This document shows, in pieces, positions 1 to 6,287 of a DNA stretch of 12,733 nucleotides. The notes below the pieces were generated by a model that was not told the DNA's origin, made no database searches, and worked only from the letters and a program-made list of their open reading frames with translations. How positions within the stretch are numbered: the stretch's first letter is position 1; the number at the start of each line of letters is the position of its first letter. The stretch comes from a bacterium (GTDB lineage: Bacteria; Ratteibacteria; UBA8468): NCBI GenBank assembly GCA_030630065.1, contig DAOVNU010000005.1, positions 1-12,733 on the forward strand. The letters are read 5' to 3'. A program made the translations under genes and the position numbers.

Positions 1-1
1 A

Positions 2-463
2 GCCCTGGTGATGGCCTTTTACCGCAAATATAATTTAGAAACAAGGATTGCCCGTATTTTTAATACCCATGGACCAAGAATGAAAAGGGATGACGGCCGG
101 GTGATTCCCGCATTTATTGACCAGGCATTAAAAAATAAACCATTAACCGTTTTTGGCAAAGGCACTCAGACCAGAAGTTTCTGCTATGTCTCCGATTTAA
201 TTGAAGGAATGTATAAATTGTTAAGGTCGAAAGAGACGAAACCGGTAAATTTAGGCAACCCTTTTGAAATGAAAATTATTGACCTGGCAAAATTGATTAT
301 TAAATTAACCAAAAGCAAAAGTTCTCTTACCTATCAACCCTTACCCATTGATGACCCGAAATGCCGGTGTCCGGATATTAAAAAAGCAAAAAGAATATTG
401 AACTGGCAGCCAAAAATAGATTTAAAAGAAGGTTTACAAAGAACAATCGCCTGGTTTAATTAA
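2..463 (+). CDS. NAD-dependent epimerase/dehydratase, UDP-glucuronate decarboxylase type (5'-truncated)
   Basis: This is the C-terminal part of an extended short-chain dehydrogenase acting on nucleotide sugars; the window edge cuts off the NAD-binding half, and the reading frame is open from base 2. About 153 residues are visible. Seen: RIFNTHGPRM, then DDGRVIPAFIDQAL, LTVFGKGTQTRSFCYVSDLIEG and PVNLGNP, followed by an LNWQPKIDLKEGL end. In the family, the GxQTRSFCYVxDL and VNLGNPxE blocks are typical of UDP-glucuronate decarboxylases (UXS), which make UDP-xylose from UDP-glucuronate, and of close dTDP-glucose dehydratase relatives. The role would be cytoplasmic sugar-nucleotide supply for surface polysaccharide. 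The catalytic Tyr-x-x-x-Lys lies outside the window, so the exact substrate is inferred. The apparent GTG at 8 is internal, not a start. It ends with TAA three bases before the convergent prepilin stop, with no terminator between them. Confidence 0.85.
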   Translation, partial: ALVMAFYRKYNLETRIARIFNTHGPRMKRDDGRVIPAFIDQALKNKPLTVFGKGTQTRSFCYVSDLIEGMYKLLRSKETKPVNLGNPFEMKIIDLAKLIIKLTKSKSSLTYQPLPIDDPKCRCPDIKKAKRILNWQPKIDLKEGLQRTIAWFN

Positions 464-466
464 CTC

Positions 467-1147
467 TTACCAAAAAATTGTTGAGGCACTACCCAGTTCT
501 GGGTCCATCTGAGCTTCTACTGTGCTACCTGGCTTTAGATGTTCGGTATGGCCGTCTCCGAAAAGGAAATTAACCCCTCCATAATGCCGGGCATCAACAA
601 GGCAAGGGTCATCGTCATAATCAACAAGTCCGTGGTTATCTGCAGTATTTGCGTCCATCAGGATGATGAAAAAGCATATGCCTCCATAATCCTGATGTTG
701 AGCATGAGCATAAAGTCGGCCATCCTTTCTTCCGCTAATCCAGTTGTTATAGCCATAACTTCCGTAATCATCCTTGCCAATTCCTTTATCGGCTAAACAT
801 TTGTAGATTCCCGAGTTAATTCCACCCTGTATATATCTTGCGAGTTCATTCCAATAGAAGGTAGTATCGGGATTATGGACTGGCCAGCGGTCGTAATCCT
901 GAACATACATCGTAAATGCTGTGCCGAGTTGTTTCAGATTACTGATGCAATTCGCCGCTCTCGCCCTTTCCCTTGCCTTACTGAGAGCGGGTAATAGCAT
1001 TGCCGCTAAAATAGCGATAATCGCTATTACCACAAGTAATTCGATAAGCGTGAAACCTTTAGTGCGGGACAGTCCCGAATCTACCACTCGCTTCCCTCGT
1101 CGGTAATTGCCGGGACAGTCCCCAGCCATACTTATTCTCTCTTCCAT
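467..1147 (-). CDS. Prepilin-like protein with N-terminal methylation motif and H-x9-DG C-terminus (DUF1559 type)
   Basis: This is a type IV pilin/type II pseudopilin-like protein of 226 residues. Seen: a class III leader ending in Lys-Gly31, cut before Phe32 (GFTLIELLVV), with Glu36 at mature +5, a hydrophobic helix of about residues 32-54, then the helical ISNLKQL region. The C-terminus carries His188-x9-Asp198-Gly199 (RHYGGVNFLFGDGH) and ends in FW. In the family this is the DUF1559/H-x9-DG group, expanded in Planctomycetes and relatives, with mostly unknown roles at the cell envelope. The start at 1147 is chosen because AGGAGGTG sits 6 nt upstream and a good promoter lies at 1170-1198; the frame is open back to 1267, but that start would precede the promoter and run into the tRNA. 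The leader is unusually long (31 residues against 11 in the paralogue at 7337) because two GGGACTGTCCC palindromes are embedded in it. Confidence 0.85.
   Translation of the reverse strand: MEERISMAGDCPGNYRRGKRVVDSGLSRTKGFTLIELLVVIAIIAILAAMLLPALSKARERARAANCISNLKQLGTAFTMYVQDYDRWPVHNPDTTFYWNELARYIQGGINSGIYKCLADKGIGKDDYGSYGYNNWISGRKDGRLYAHAQHQDYGGICFFIILMDANTADNHGLVDYDDDPCLVDARHYGGVNFLFGDGHTEHLKPGSTVEAQMDPELGSASTIFW
1065..1122. repeat. Paired GGGACAGTCCC palindromes inside the prepilin leader
   Basis: Two copies of the 12-mer CGGGACAGTCCC lie at 1065-1076 and 1111-1122, 46 bp apart. Each is an odd-centred palindrome (GGGAC-A-GTCCC). Both are translated on the minus strand, in different frames: one gives Gly-Asp-Cys-Pro and the other Ser-Gly-Leu-Ser-Arg. 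The segment accounts for the roughly 20 extra leader residues compared with the other prepilin in this window. A small dispersed repeat is inferred from similar palindromes at 3501-3512 and 11777-11792. Confidence 0.6.
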
Positions 1148-1169
1148 TTTTTTCACCTCCTTCATTTTC

Positions 1170-1198
1170 ATTTTACCCTTTTTTATCACTTTTGTCAA
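1170..1198 (-). promoter_or_regulatory. Sigma-70-type promoter for the first prepilin gene
   Basis: On the minus strand, TTGACA (1193-1198) is followed by 17 bp and then TAAAAT (1170-1175). Transcription would begin near 1163, giving a leader of about 16 nt that holds the Shine-Dalgarno sequence AGGAGGTG (1153-1160). This supports translation from 1147. Confidence 0.75.
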
Positions 1199-1215
1199 TG
1201 CATTTTGCAAACCAT

Positions 1216-1244
1216 TTGCTTTTGTAAAAAGGAGAGGGTATAAT
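1216..1244 (+). promoter_or_regulatory. Promoter for tRNA-Arg and pyrC
   Basis: A perfect TATAAT lies at 1239-1244 with TTGCTT at 1216-1221, 17 bp apart. Transcription would start about 1251, only a couple of bases before the mature tRNA 5' end at 1253. The promoter is divergent from the prepilin promoter at 1170-1198; the two -35 elements are 17 bp apart. Confidence 0.7.
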
Positions 1245-1252
1245 AAAAAAAA

Positions 1253-1325
1253 GCGCTTGTAGCTCAATGGATAGAGCGCTGGCCTCCGGAGCCAGTTGTT
1301 GGGGGTTCAAGTCCCTTCAAGCGCG
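1253..1325 (+). tRNA. tRNA-Arg (anticodon CCG)
   Basis: A complete 73-nt cloverleaf can be folded by eye. The acceptor stem is GCGCTTG with CAAGCGC, the D arm is GCTC/GAGC with a GG in the loop, the anticodon stem is CTGGC/GCCAG, and the loop CTCCGGA gives anticodon CCG (1286-1288), reading CGG arginine codons. The variable loop has 5 nt. The T arm is GGGGG/CCCTT with loop TTCAAGT and two G-T wobbles at its outer end. The discriminator base is G1325. CCA is not encoded (TTC follows), so it must be added enzymatically. pyrC follows 15 nt downstream without a visible terminator. Confidence 0.95.
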
Positions 1326-1340
1326 TTCAAGGAATAATAG

Positions 1341-2603
1341 ATGAATCTCTTAATTAAAAAAGGACGGGTTATTGACCCGGCCAACGGGATTGATAAAACA
1401 GCAGACATTCTTATTAAGAACGGTTTAATTGCCCGCATTGGTAAGAACCTAAGAGAGAAAGGAAGGGTTATCAATGCCGAAGGAATGCTGATAACCCCGG
1501 GGCTTATTGACCTTCACACCCATCTCCGGGAACCCGGCAGGGAGGATGAGGAAACGATTTTCTCGGGAGCAAAGGCGGCAATTGCGGGTGGCTTTACCAC
1601 AATTTGCGCAATGCCCAATACCAGTCCCTGTATTGACAATAAAACGGTCGTGAGATTTGTCTATGACCGGGCGAGAGAAGCAAATCTCTGTAATATCCTG
1701 CCGATTGCTGCGATTACCAAAGGAAGGAAAGGCAAGGAACTCACCGATTTCGGAGAACTGATTAAAGCCGGAGCAATTGGATTCTCTGATGATGGAAATT
1801 CCATAGAGGATTCCCGGATTATGCGGCGGGCATTAGAATATTCCAAAATCTTTACCACGCCAATTATCGTTCACTGCGAGGACAAAAACCTTTCATCCGG
1901 AGGGGTAATCAACGAAGGTTATCTTTCCGCAAATTTAGGTCTTCCCGGTATCCCTAAGCAGGCAGAGGAAATTATCGTTGCCCGGGATTTGATGTTAGCG
2001 AAGTTAGCCGATGCAAAAATCCATATTGCCCATATCTCCACCGCCGGCTCGGTAGAACTTATTCGGCGGGCAAAGAAGAAAAAGATTAAGGTTACGTCTG
2101 AGACCTGTCCGCACTACTTTACCTTAACCGAGGATGCGGCAAAAGATTTTAATACAAACAGCAAGGTCTATCCGCCTTTAAGAGAAGAAGAAGACAAAGA
2201 AGCAATCAAAAATGGCTTAACCGATGGCACGATTGATGTTATTGCCTCTGACCATGCTCCTCATTCGGCGGAGGAAAAGGAAAAGGATTTTCTTGCCGCA
2301 CCTTTTGGAATGATCGGTCTGGGAACAACCCTTTCTTTATCCCTTGCTTTAGTAAATAAGCAATTTTCCCTTCCGCAACTAATCACTAAGTTAACGGTAA
2401 ACCCGGCTAAAATCCTGGGGATTGATAAAGGGAGTTTAGGCATCGGGAAAAAGGCAGACCTTACCATTATTGACCCGAAAAAAAACTGGATTCCCACAAC
2501 TAAAAATCTCAAATCAAAGAGTAAGAACAGTCCATTTTTGGGCTTGAAACTAAAAGGAAAAGCAGTTTATACCATCGTCGGCGGCAAGGTGTTTAGCGCG
2601 TGA
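1341..2603 (+). CDS. pyrC: Dihydroorotase, class I
   Basis: A cytoplasmic zinc amidohydrolase that cyclises N-carbamoyl-aspartate to dihydroorotate, the third step of pyrimidine synthesis. At 420 residues it matches the class I (bacterial CAD-like) length. Seen: the His-x-His metal motif at His59/His61 in DLHTHLREPG, which also carries the substrate-binding Arg63; GGFTTICAMPNT near residues 83-94; FSDDG with Asp151; HCED with His178; HIAHIS with His231; and ASDHAPH with Asp304 as catalytic base. These match the known metal and catalytic positions in this class. AAGGA (1329-1333) lies 7 nt before the ATG. It is preceded immediately by tRNA-Arg and probably shares its transcript. No pyrB neighbour is present. 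The last 37 bp overlap the 3' end of fmt on the other strand. The stop is TGA, so TGA is read as a stop in this genome. Confidence 0.96.
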   Translation: MNLLIKKGRVIDPANGIDKTADILIKNGLIARIGKNLREKGRVINAEGMLITPGLIDLHTHLREPGREDEETIFSGAKAAIAGGFTTICAMPNTSPCIDNKTVVRFVYDRAREANLCNILPIAAITKGRKGKELTDFGELIKAGAIGFSDDGNSIEDSRIMRRALEYSKIFTTPIIVHCEDKNLSSGGVINEGYLSANLGLPGIPKQAEEIIVARDLMLAKLADAKIHIAHISTAGSVELIRRAKKKKIKVTSETCPHYFTLTEDAAKDFNTNSKVYPPLREEEDKEAIKNGLTDGTIDVIASDHAPHSAEEKEKDFLAAPFGMIGLGTTLSLSLALVNKQFSLPQLITKLTVNPAKILGIDKGSLGIGKKADLTIIDPKKNWIPTTKNLKSKSKNSPFLGLKLKGKAVYTIVGGKVFSA

Positions 2604-3493
2604 CCTCGTAAAAATTCAGGAGCAGACATCTTCTTCTTGCCTTCCAGTTGTAAACTCTTGATTAATAATGAGCCCTTTTTGCAACCCACCAAAATTCCCT
2701 TTTCATCGGCGCTGATTATCTCTCCGGGTTTTCCTTGCTCCTCTTTAACCTCCGTCTCCCATATTTTGAGACGTTTAGCTTCAAGAAAGGTATAAGCAGA
2801 TGGCCAGGGGGAAAGACCGCGGACCAGATTGTAAATTTCATCCGCTTCTTTTTTCCAATCAATAAGACCATCGGATTTTTTTAGTTTAGGGGCAAAGGTT
2901 GCCTTTTTTTCATCCTGGGTTTTTAACTCCGCTCTTCCTTCCTTGAACAGGGAAATTGCTTCTAACAGAAGAAATGCTCCTTCTCTTGCCATTCTCTCGG
3001 ACAAGGAACCAGCGGTATCCTCCGGTTTTATTTTGACCCTTTCCTGAATAATGATTGCTCCGGAGTCAATCCCTTCGTTAATCTTGATGATGGTATTTCC
3101 TGTTTCCTCTTCTCCTTTAATGATTGCCCGGGGGATGGGGGCTGAGCCACGATATTCTGGCAGAAGAGAAGGGTGAAGGTTAATAATACCCATCTTCGGC
3201 AAAGCAATGATTTCCCTGTTTAAAATTGAGCCAAAAGCAATGAGAATGCCCAGGTCAGGATTTAGAGAGGAAAGGGTCTCTCTGAAATGAGGTTCTTTTG
3301 TATCTTCCGGTTGGAAAACCGGTAAATTATAGGATGTTGCTTTTTCCTTAATCAGAGTTTGCTTTAGTTTTAGGCCTCTGCCTTTTGGTTTATCGGGAGC
3401 GGTAATCACCGCCACTAAATTTTCCTTTGCCTTAATTAATGCTTCCAACGAAGGCAGACCAAATGCACCACTACCAAAAAAGATTATTTTCAT
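2567..3493 (-). CDS. fmt: Methionyl-tRNA formyltransferase
   Basis: Transfers a formyl group from 10-formyl-tetrahydrofolate to the amino group of Met on initiator tRNA, in the cytoplasm. The protein has 308 residues, normal for the family (about 310-315). Seen: the N-terminal Rossmann start MKIIFFGSGAFGLPSLEAL, KPKGRGLKLKQT around residues 35-46, and the catalytic segment GIINLHPSLLPEYRGSAPI with Asn105 and His107. Asp143 lies in INEGIDSGAI. The C-terminal OB-fold-like domain starts after about residue 205 (LIDWKKEADEIYNLVRGLSPWPSAY). The ATG directly follows the def stop (TAAATG, no gap), so translation is probably coupled; no strong ribosome site is seen. The 3' end overlaps pyrC by 37 bp. 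Confidence 0.96.
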   Translation of the reverse strand: MKIIFFGSGAFGLPSLEALIKAKENLVAVITAPDKPKGRGLKLKQTLIKEKATSYNLPVFQPEDTKEPHFRETLSSLNPDLGILIAFGSILNREIIALPKMGIINLHPSLLPEYRGSAPIPRAIIKGEEETGNTIIKINEGIDSGAIIIQERVKIKPEDTAGSLSERMAREGAFLLLEAISLFKEGRAELKTQDEKKATFAPKLKKSDGLIDWKKEADEIYNLVRGLSPWPSAYTFLEAKRLKIWETEVKEEQGKPGEIISADEKGILVGCKKGSLLIKSLQLEGKKKMSAPEFLRGHALNTLPPTMV

Positions 3494-4000
3494 TTAATTC
3501 GGGACACATCCCATTTGTTGATACTTTCTGTACGTTCTTATTCTCTGGAAAGGGTTCAGCCGGTCCGGGAAAAGGATTCCGGAAAGGTGGTCAATCTCAT
3601 GCTGGAGGACCCGGGCAAAGAGGTTTTCTGCTTCTAATCTTATTTTTTTCCCTTCAGTGGTAATCCCGGAAACCTCAACGATTCCGGGACGTCCTATCTC
3701 CGCATAGATTCCCGGAACACTCAGACACCCCTCATCCCCAAATTCTTTTTTTCTTAACTTTTTAATGATTTTGGGATTGATTAACCCAAAGGGCTTGGTG
3801 ATTTTGGGAATTGCGCCGACAACGATAATCTGTTTTAAAATTCCTACCTGCGGGCCAGCTAAGCCAATCCCGTTTTTTGCCTGCATTATAGCCAGCATTG
3901 CGGAGATTAGTTCCTTGATTTCCCCTGTTACCCCCTCTACCGGCTCACACTTTTTTCTTAGAACAGGGTCCGGATATAGTTTAAGTTCCAACTTTTCCAT
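3494..4000 (-). CDS. def: Peptide deformylase
   Basis: Removes the formyl group from the N-terminal Met of new proteins; a cytoplasmic metalloenzyme that works after Fmt has made the formylated initiator. The protein has 168 residues. All three family motifs are seen: GIGLAGPQVG (residues 44-53, with Gly49 where many members have Ala), EGCLS (90-94, Cys92 a metal ligand) and QHEIDH (133-138, His134 and His138 metal ligands, Glu135 catalytic). It sits first in a two-gene operon with fmt. The mapped promoter places transcription start about 5 nt before ATG4000, and there is no Shine-Dalgarno sequence, so the message may be almost leaderless. The last residues (QQMGCVPN) are encoded by a GGGATGTGTCCC palindrome and do not resemble the usual end of the family. 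Confidence 0.96.
   Translation of the reverse strand: MEKLELKLYPDPVLRKKCEPVEGVTGEIKELISAMLAIMQAKNGIGLAGPQVGILKQIIVVGAIPKITKPFGLINPKIIKKLRKKEFGDEGCLSVPGIYAEIGRPGIVEVSGITTEGKKIRLEAENLFARVLQHEIDHLSGILFPDRLNPFQRIRTYRKYQQMGCVPN
3501..3512. repeat. GGGACACATCCC palindrome at the 3' end of def
   Basis: A 12-bp imperfect palindrome encodes the final Met-Gly-Cys-Val-Pro codons of def and lies just before the fmt start. It resembles the GGGACAGTCCC copies at 1065-1122 and may belong to the same class of small repeat. It could also act in mRNA structure at the def/fmt junction. Confidence 0.4.
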
Positions 4001-4011
4001 TTCAGTTAATG

Positions 4012-4040
4012 ATTATAGCAGAAAGTGAGATACTTGACAA
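4012..4040 (-). promoter_or_regulatory. Promoter for def-fmt
   Basis: On the minus strand, TTGTCA (4035-4040), 17 bp and TATAAT (4012-4017) form a near-consensus promoter; TG one base before the -10 gives an extended -10 element. The start point would be near 4005, only about 5 nt from the def ATG. The -35 element overlaps that of the divergent iclR promoter. Confidence 0.75.
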
Positions 4041-4062
4041 AAATGTTTCTTTGGGGTATAAC
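4034..4062 (+). promoter_or_regulatory. Promoter for the iclR-sulfatase operon
   Basis: Consensus TTGACA (4034-4039), 17 bp and TATAAC (4057-4062). Transcription would start about 4069, leaving a leader of about 29 nt with no clear Shine-Dalgarno sequence. The heptamer TTGACAA reads as a -35 on both strands and is shared with the def promoter. Confidence 0.75.
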
Positions 4063-4088
4063 AATATAGTAAAGTAGAATTTACCTTT

Positions 4089-4104
4089 GTTCCATATATG
4101 AAAC
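4089..4104. promoter_or_regulatory. Candidate IclR operator overlapping the start codon
   Basis: GTTCCATATATGAAAC is a 16-bp inverted repeat with one mismatched pair (4092/4101). It covers the ATG at 4098 and lies about 20-36 nt downstream of the predicted start point. IclR-family regulators bind short AT-centred palindromes and are commonly autoregulated, so autorepression by roadblock is plausible. This is inference; only one copy was noticed in the window. Confidence 0.45.
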
Positions 4105-4862
4105 AAATAAAAGTTCCTGCAGTGGAGCGAGTTCTGGATATCCTTGAGTTATTGGAAGAAAACAAAGAACCTCTTTCTTTTACTCAGATCCTCAAACAAC
4201 TTCACATTTCTAAACCAACCCTTTCCCGGCTGCTATGTAATTTAGCGGAGAGAGGATATCTTCACCGCAATCCTGCCACCAAAAAATATGAATTAGGTCT
4301 AAAACTTTTGCACATAGGAAGTAGTCTCTTAGAAAAGATAGAATTGCGGGAGAAAGCGCAGCCCTTTCTTCGTGAGTTGATGGAAAAAAGCGGGGAGACG
4401 GTAGAATTGGGAATTTTAGATGATGATGCCCTTCTCTTTATTGATAAATGGGAAACCGATGAATCCATTCGGTTGTTTGCCAAAGTAGGCAGTAGATTTT
4501 CCAAGCTCCATGCCAGCGCTCCGGGCAAAGCTCTTTTAGCCCACATCCCAGAGGAGGACTTTAAAAGATTTACCCAAAAAGGATTGGTTAAAGTTACCAA
4601 CCACACCATCACCAAAATAGGAGAATTAAAAGAAGAACTAAAAAAAATTAAAAAACAGGGTTATGTTTTTGATGACCAGGAGGTAAGAGAAGGGGTAAGG
4701 AGGTTTGCTTCCCCTATATTTGAGCATCAAGGAAATTTAGCCGGGGTAGTAGGAATTGCCGGACCGGCTTTCAGGATGCCAATAAAGAAGAAAAATATCT
4801 TTGGCAAGATGGTCAAGGAAACGGCAGAAAAGATTTCTGAATCATTAGGTTATCGGAAATAA
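4098..4862 (+). CDS. IclR-family transcriptional regulator
   Basis: A cytoplasmic DNA-binding regulator of 254 residues, the usual size of the family. Seen: an N-terminal winged helix-turn-helix at about residues 5-65 (PAVERVLDILELLEENKEPLS; recognition helix in ISKPTLSRLLCNL; wing in GYLHRNPATKKYELG). An effector-binding domain follows from about residue 85 to the end, with the conserved KLHASAPGKALLA stretch (136-148), the DDQEVREGVRRFASPIF segment and GIAGPAFRM. Family members sense small carboxylates, sugar acids or aromatic compounds, often controlling the adjacent catabolic genes. It leads the sulfatase (18 nt downstream) and the propeller gene, so a carbohydrate-derived effector is inferred. 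ATG4098 lies inside the candidate operator and has no clear ribosome site. The effector cannot be told from sequence. Confidence 0.93.
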   Translation: MKQIKVPAVERVLDILELLEENKEPLSFTQILKQLHISKPTLSRLLCNLAERGYLHRNPATKKYELGLKLLHIGSSLLEKIELREKAQPFLRELMEKSGETVELGILDDDALLFIDKWETDESIRLFAKVGSRFSKLHASAPGKALLAHIPEEDFKRFTQKGLVKVTNHTITKIGELKEELKKIKKQGYVFDDQEVREGVRRFASPIFEHQGNLAGVVGIAGPAFRMPIKKKNIFGKMVKETAEKISESLGYRK

Positions 4863-4880
4863 AAAAGGGATGAGAAAAGA

Positions 4881-6287
4881 ATGAAGATAATATTAATTGC
4901 GGTAGATACGTTAAGGGCAGACCATCTGGGATGTTATGGCTATCCTTATGAGACCAGCCCTTGTATCGACCGATTAAGTGAAGAAGGAGTAACTTTTGAG
5001 AAGCATTATTCTACCGATGTGCCAACCCCACCGGCTTACACCGCTATCTTCTGCGGACAAAGAGGGCTGCACAATAGGATTTTTGGCTTTCCGCCTACAA
5101 ATTACGACTTTACCAGCATAACTCCTTTGTTGGCAGAGCATTTAGCTAAGGCAGGATACCGAACCGGGATGCTCTCCAATCTTTTATATGTTTGCCCCTG
5201 GCTGGTAAGGGGGTTTAAGGACATTGTTCCGCCGGGATTGGGATTTCAAGGAGGAACCGCCGACGAGGTTACCGAGGAAGCCAGTAATTGGCTCAATAAA
5301 AATTATAAGAAGGATTTCTTTTTATTTGTGCATTACTGGGACCCGCATAGCAACTATTTCAAAAGGGCGCCCAAAAAATATCAGGATATCTTTTTTAAAA
5401 AGGACTATAAAAAGATAGCTCCATCGGTAGAATATTTAGAGAAAAATCGCATGGTAAATGAGGTCTATAAAGCACATAGTCCTGGTGCTTACAGCAATAG
5501 GTATAAGCCAGAGGAGATAGTTCCGGCCTATGATGCCTGTATTCGCTATTGCAATGATGGGATAGGGAAATTATTAAATCATCTGGAAAAACTTAAAATC
5601 AAAGATGATGTTCTTTTAATCTTTACCAGTGACCATGGGGAGGCATTTGGGGAGAGAGGTTTCTTTGACCATCTCAGTTGTTATGAAAACATATCTCACG
5701 TTCCCTTAATCATAAGATGGCCAAAGCAGATTCCCTCCGGTAGAAGAATAAAAGGTTATAGTTTATGCACCGATTTGATGCCCACCATCCTGAATTTTTG
5801 CAATCTGCCGATACCGGGAGGAATCTGCGGCAGGAGTTTAAAGAATGTTCTTCTAAAAGGTAAAGATACTCCGCATCAAGAAGTAGTTACCAATAGTGCA
5901 TCCATACCTATCCAGCGGATGTTCATCAAGAATGATTGGGCATTGGTGCATACCTTAGATAAAAGCATCTACGAATACCTGAATACCTACGAGTTATTTA
6001 ATTTATCAGGAGATAAAGCCCAGGAAAAGGATTTAGCCAATGTAGAAAAAGATAAATTTATAGAAATGAGGTCGGCATTGGATAGATGGCTGGATAAGGA
6101 ATTGCAAGGGATGCCAGATTTACTTCAGGGAATAGTTTTTAAAGGTGGTGGGTGGTGGGGTGGAGTGCAAAAAGCCTTTTATAAAAATCCGGCTCTGTTT
6201 TCCAAAAACAAGCGGGTAAAGGAACTTATTATTTCCCGATTGGGAAAAGCGGCAGAAAAATATTTTGAAAAGGAGAAAAGAAAATAG
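4881..6287 (+). CDS. Sulfatase/alkaline phosphatase-superfamily hydrolase lacking the formylglycine Cys/Ser
   Basis: A 468-residue sulfatase-fold protein (COG3119-like). Seen: the N-terminal metal-binding segment IAVDTLRADHLGCYGY with Asp9, HYWDPHSNY with His151/Asp154/His156, and FTSDHGEAFGERG with Asp251/His252, a metal-ligand pair of the fold. The nucleophile segment reads PTPPAYTAIFCG. In true sulfatases the pattern is Cys/Ser-x-Pro-x-Arg, where Cys or Ser becomes formylglycine. Here Thr49-Pro-Pro-Ala-Tyr53 replaces it, so formylglycine cannot form; a Thr nucleophile, as in phosphotransferases and phosphodiesterases of this superfamily, is possible. There is no signal peptide, so it probably acts in the cytoplasm. 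An unusual C-terminal tail (about residues 400-468) contains GGGWWGG and a charged helical end. It is the second gene of the iclR operon, and its TAG overlaps the next GTG by one base. Sulfate or phosphate ester is the likely substrate class; which one is not known. Confidence 0.85.
   Translation: MKIILIAVDTLRADHLGCYGYPYETSPCIDRLSEEGVTFEKHYSTDVPTPPAYTAIFCGQRGLHNRIFGFPPTNYDFTSITPLLAEHLAKAGYRTGMLSNLLYVCPWLVRGFKDIVPPGLGFQGGTADEVTEEASNWLNKNYKKDFFLFVHYWDPHSNYFKRAPKKYQDIFFKKDYKKIAPSVEYLEKNRMVNEVYKAHSPGAYSNRYKPEEIVPAYDACIRYCNDGIGKLLNHLEKLKIKDDVLLIFTSDHGEAFGERGFFDHLSCYENISHVPLIIRWPKQIPSGRRIKGYSLCTDLMPTILNFCNLPIPGGICGRSLKNVLLKGKDTPHQEVVTNSASIPIQRMFIKNDWALVHTLDKSIYEYLNTYELFNLSGDKAQEKDLANVEKDKFIEMRSALDRWLDKELQGMPDLLQGIVFKGGGWWGGVQKAFYKNPALFSKNKRVKELIISRLGKAAEKYFEKEKRK

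Noticed and set aside
921..1106. Plus-strand reading frame over the first prepilin, with a look-alike opposite the second prepilin (7132-7530 minus)
   Set aside because: Both are antisense shadows of the conserved GFTLIELL region; their likeness follows from the pilin codons, and no ribosome site or promoter supports them.
1148..1267. Upstream extension of the first prepilin to an ATG at 1267
   Set aside because: It would start inside the tRNA-Arg gene and upstream of the clear promoter at 1170-1198; the site at 1147 has a strong Shine-Dalgarno sequence.
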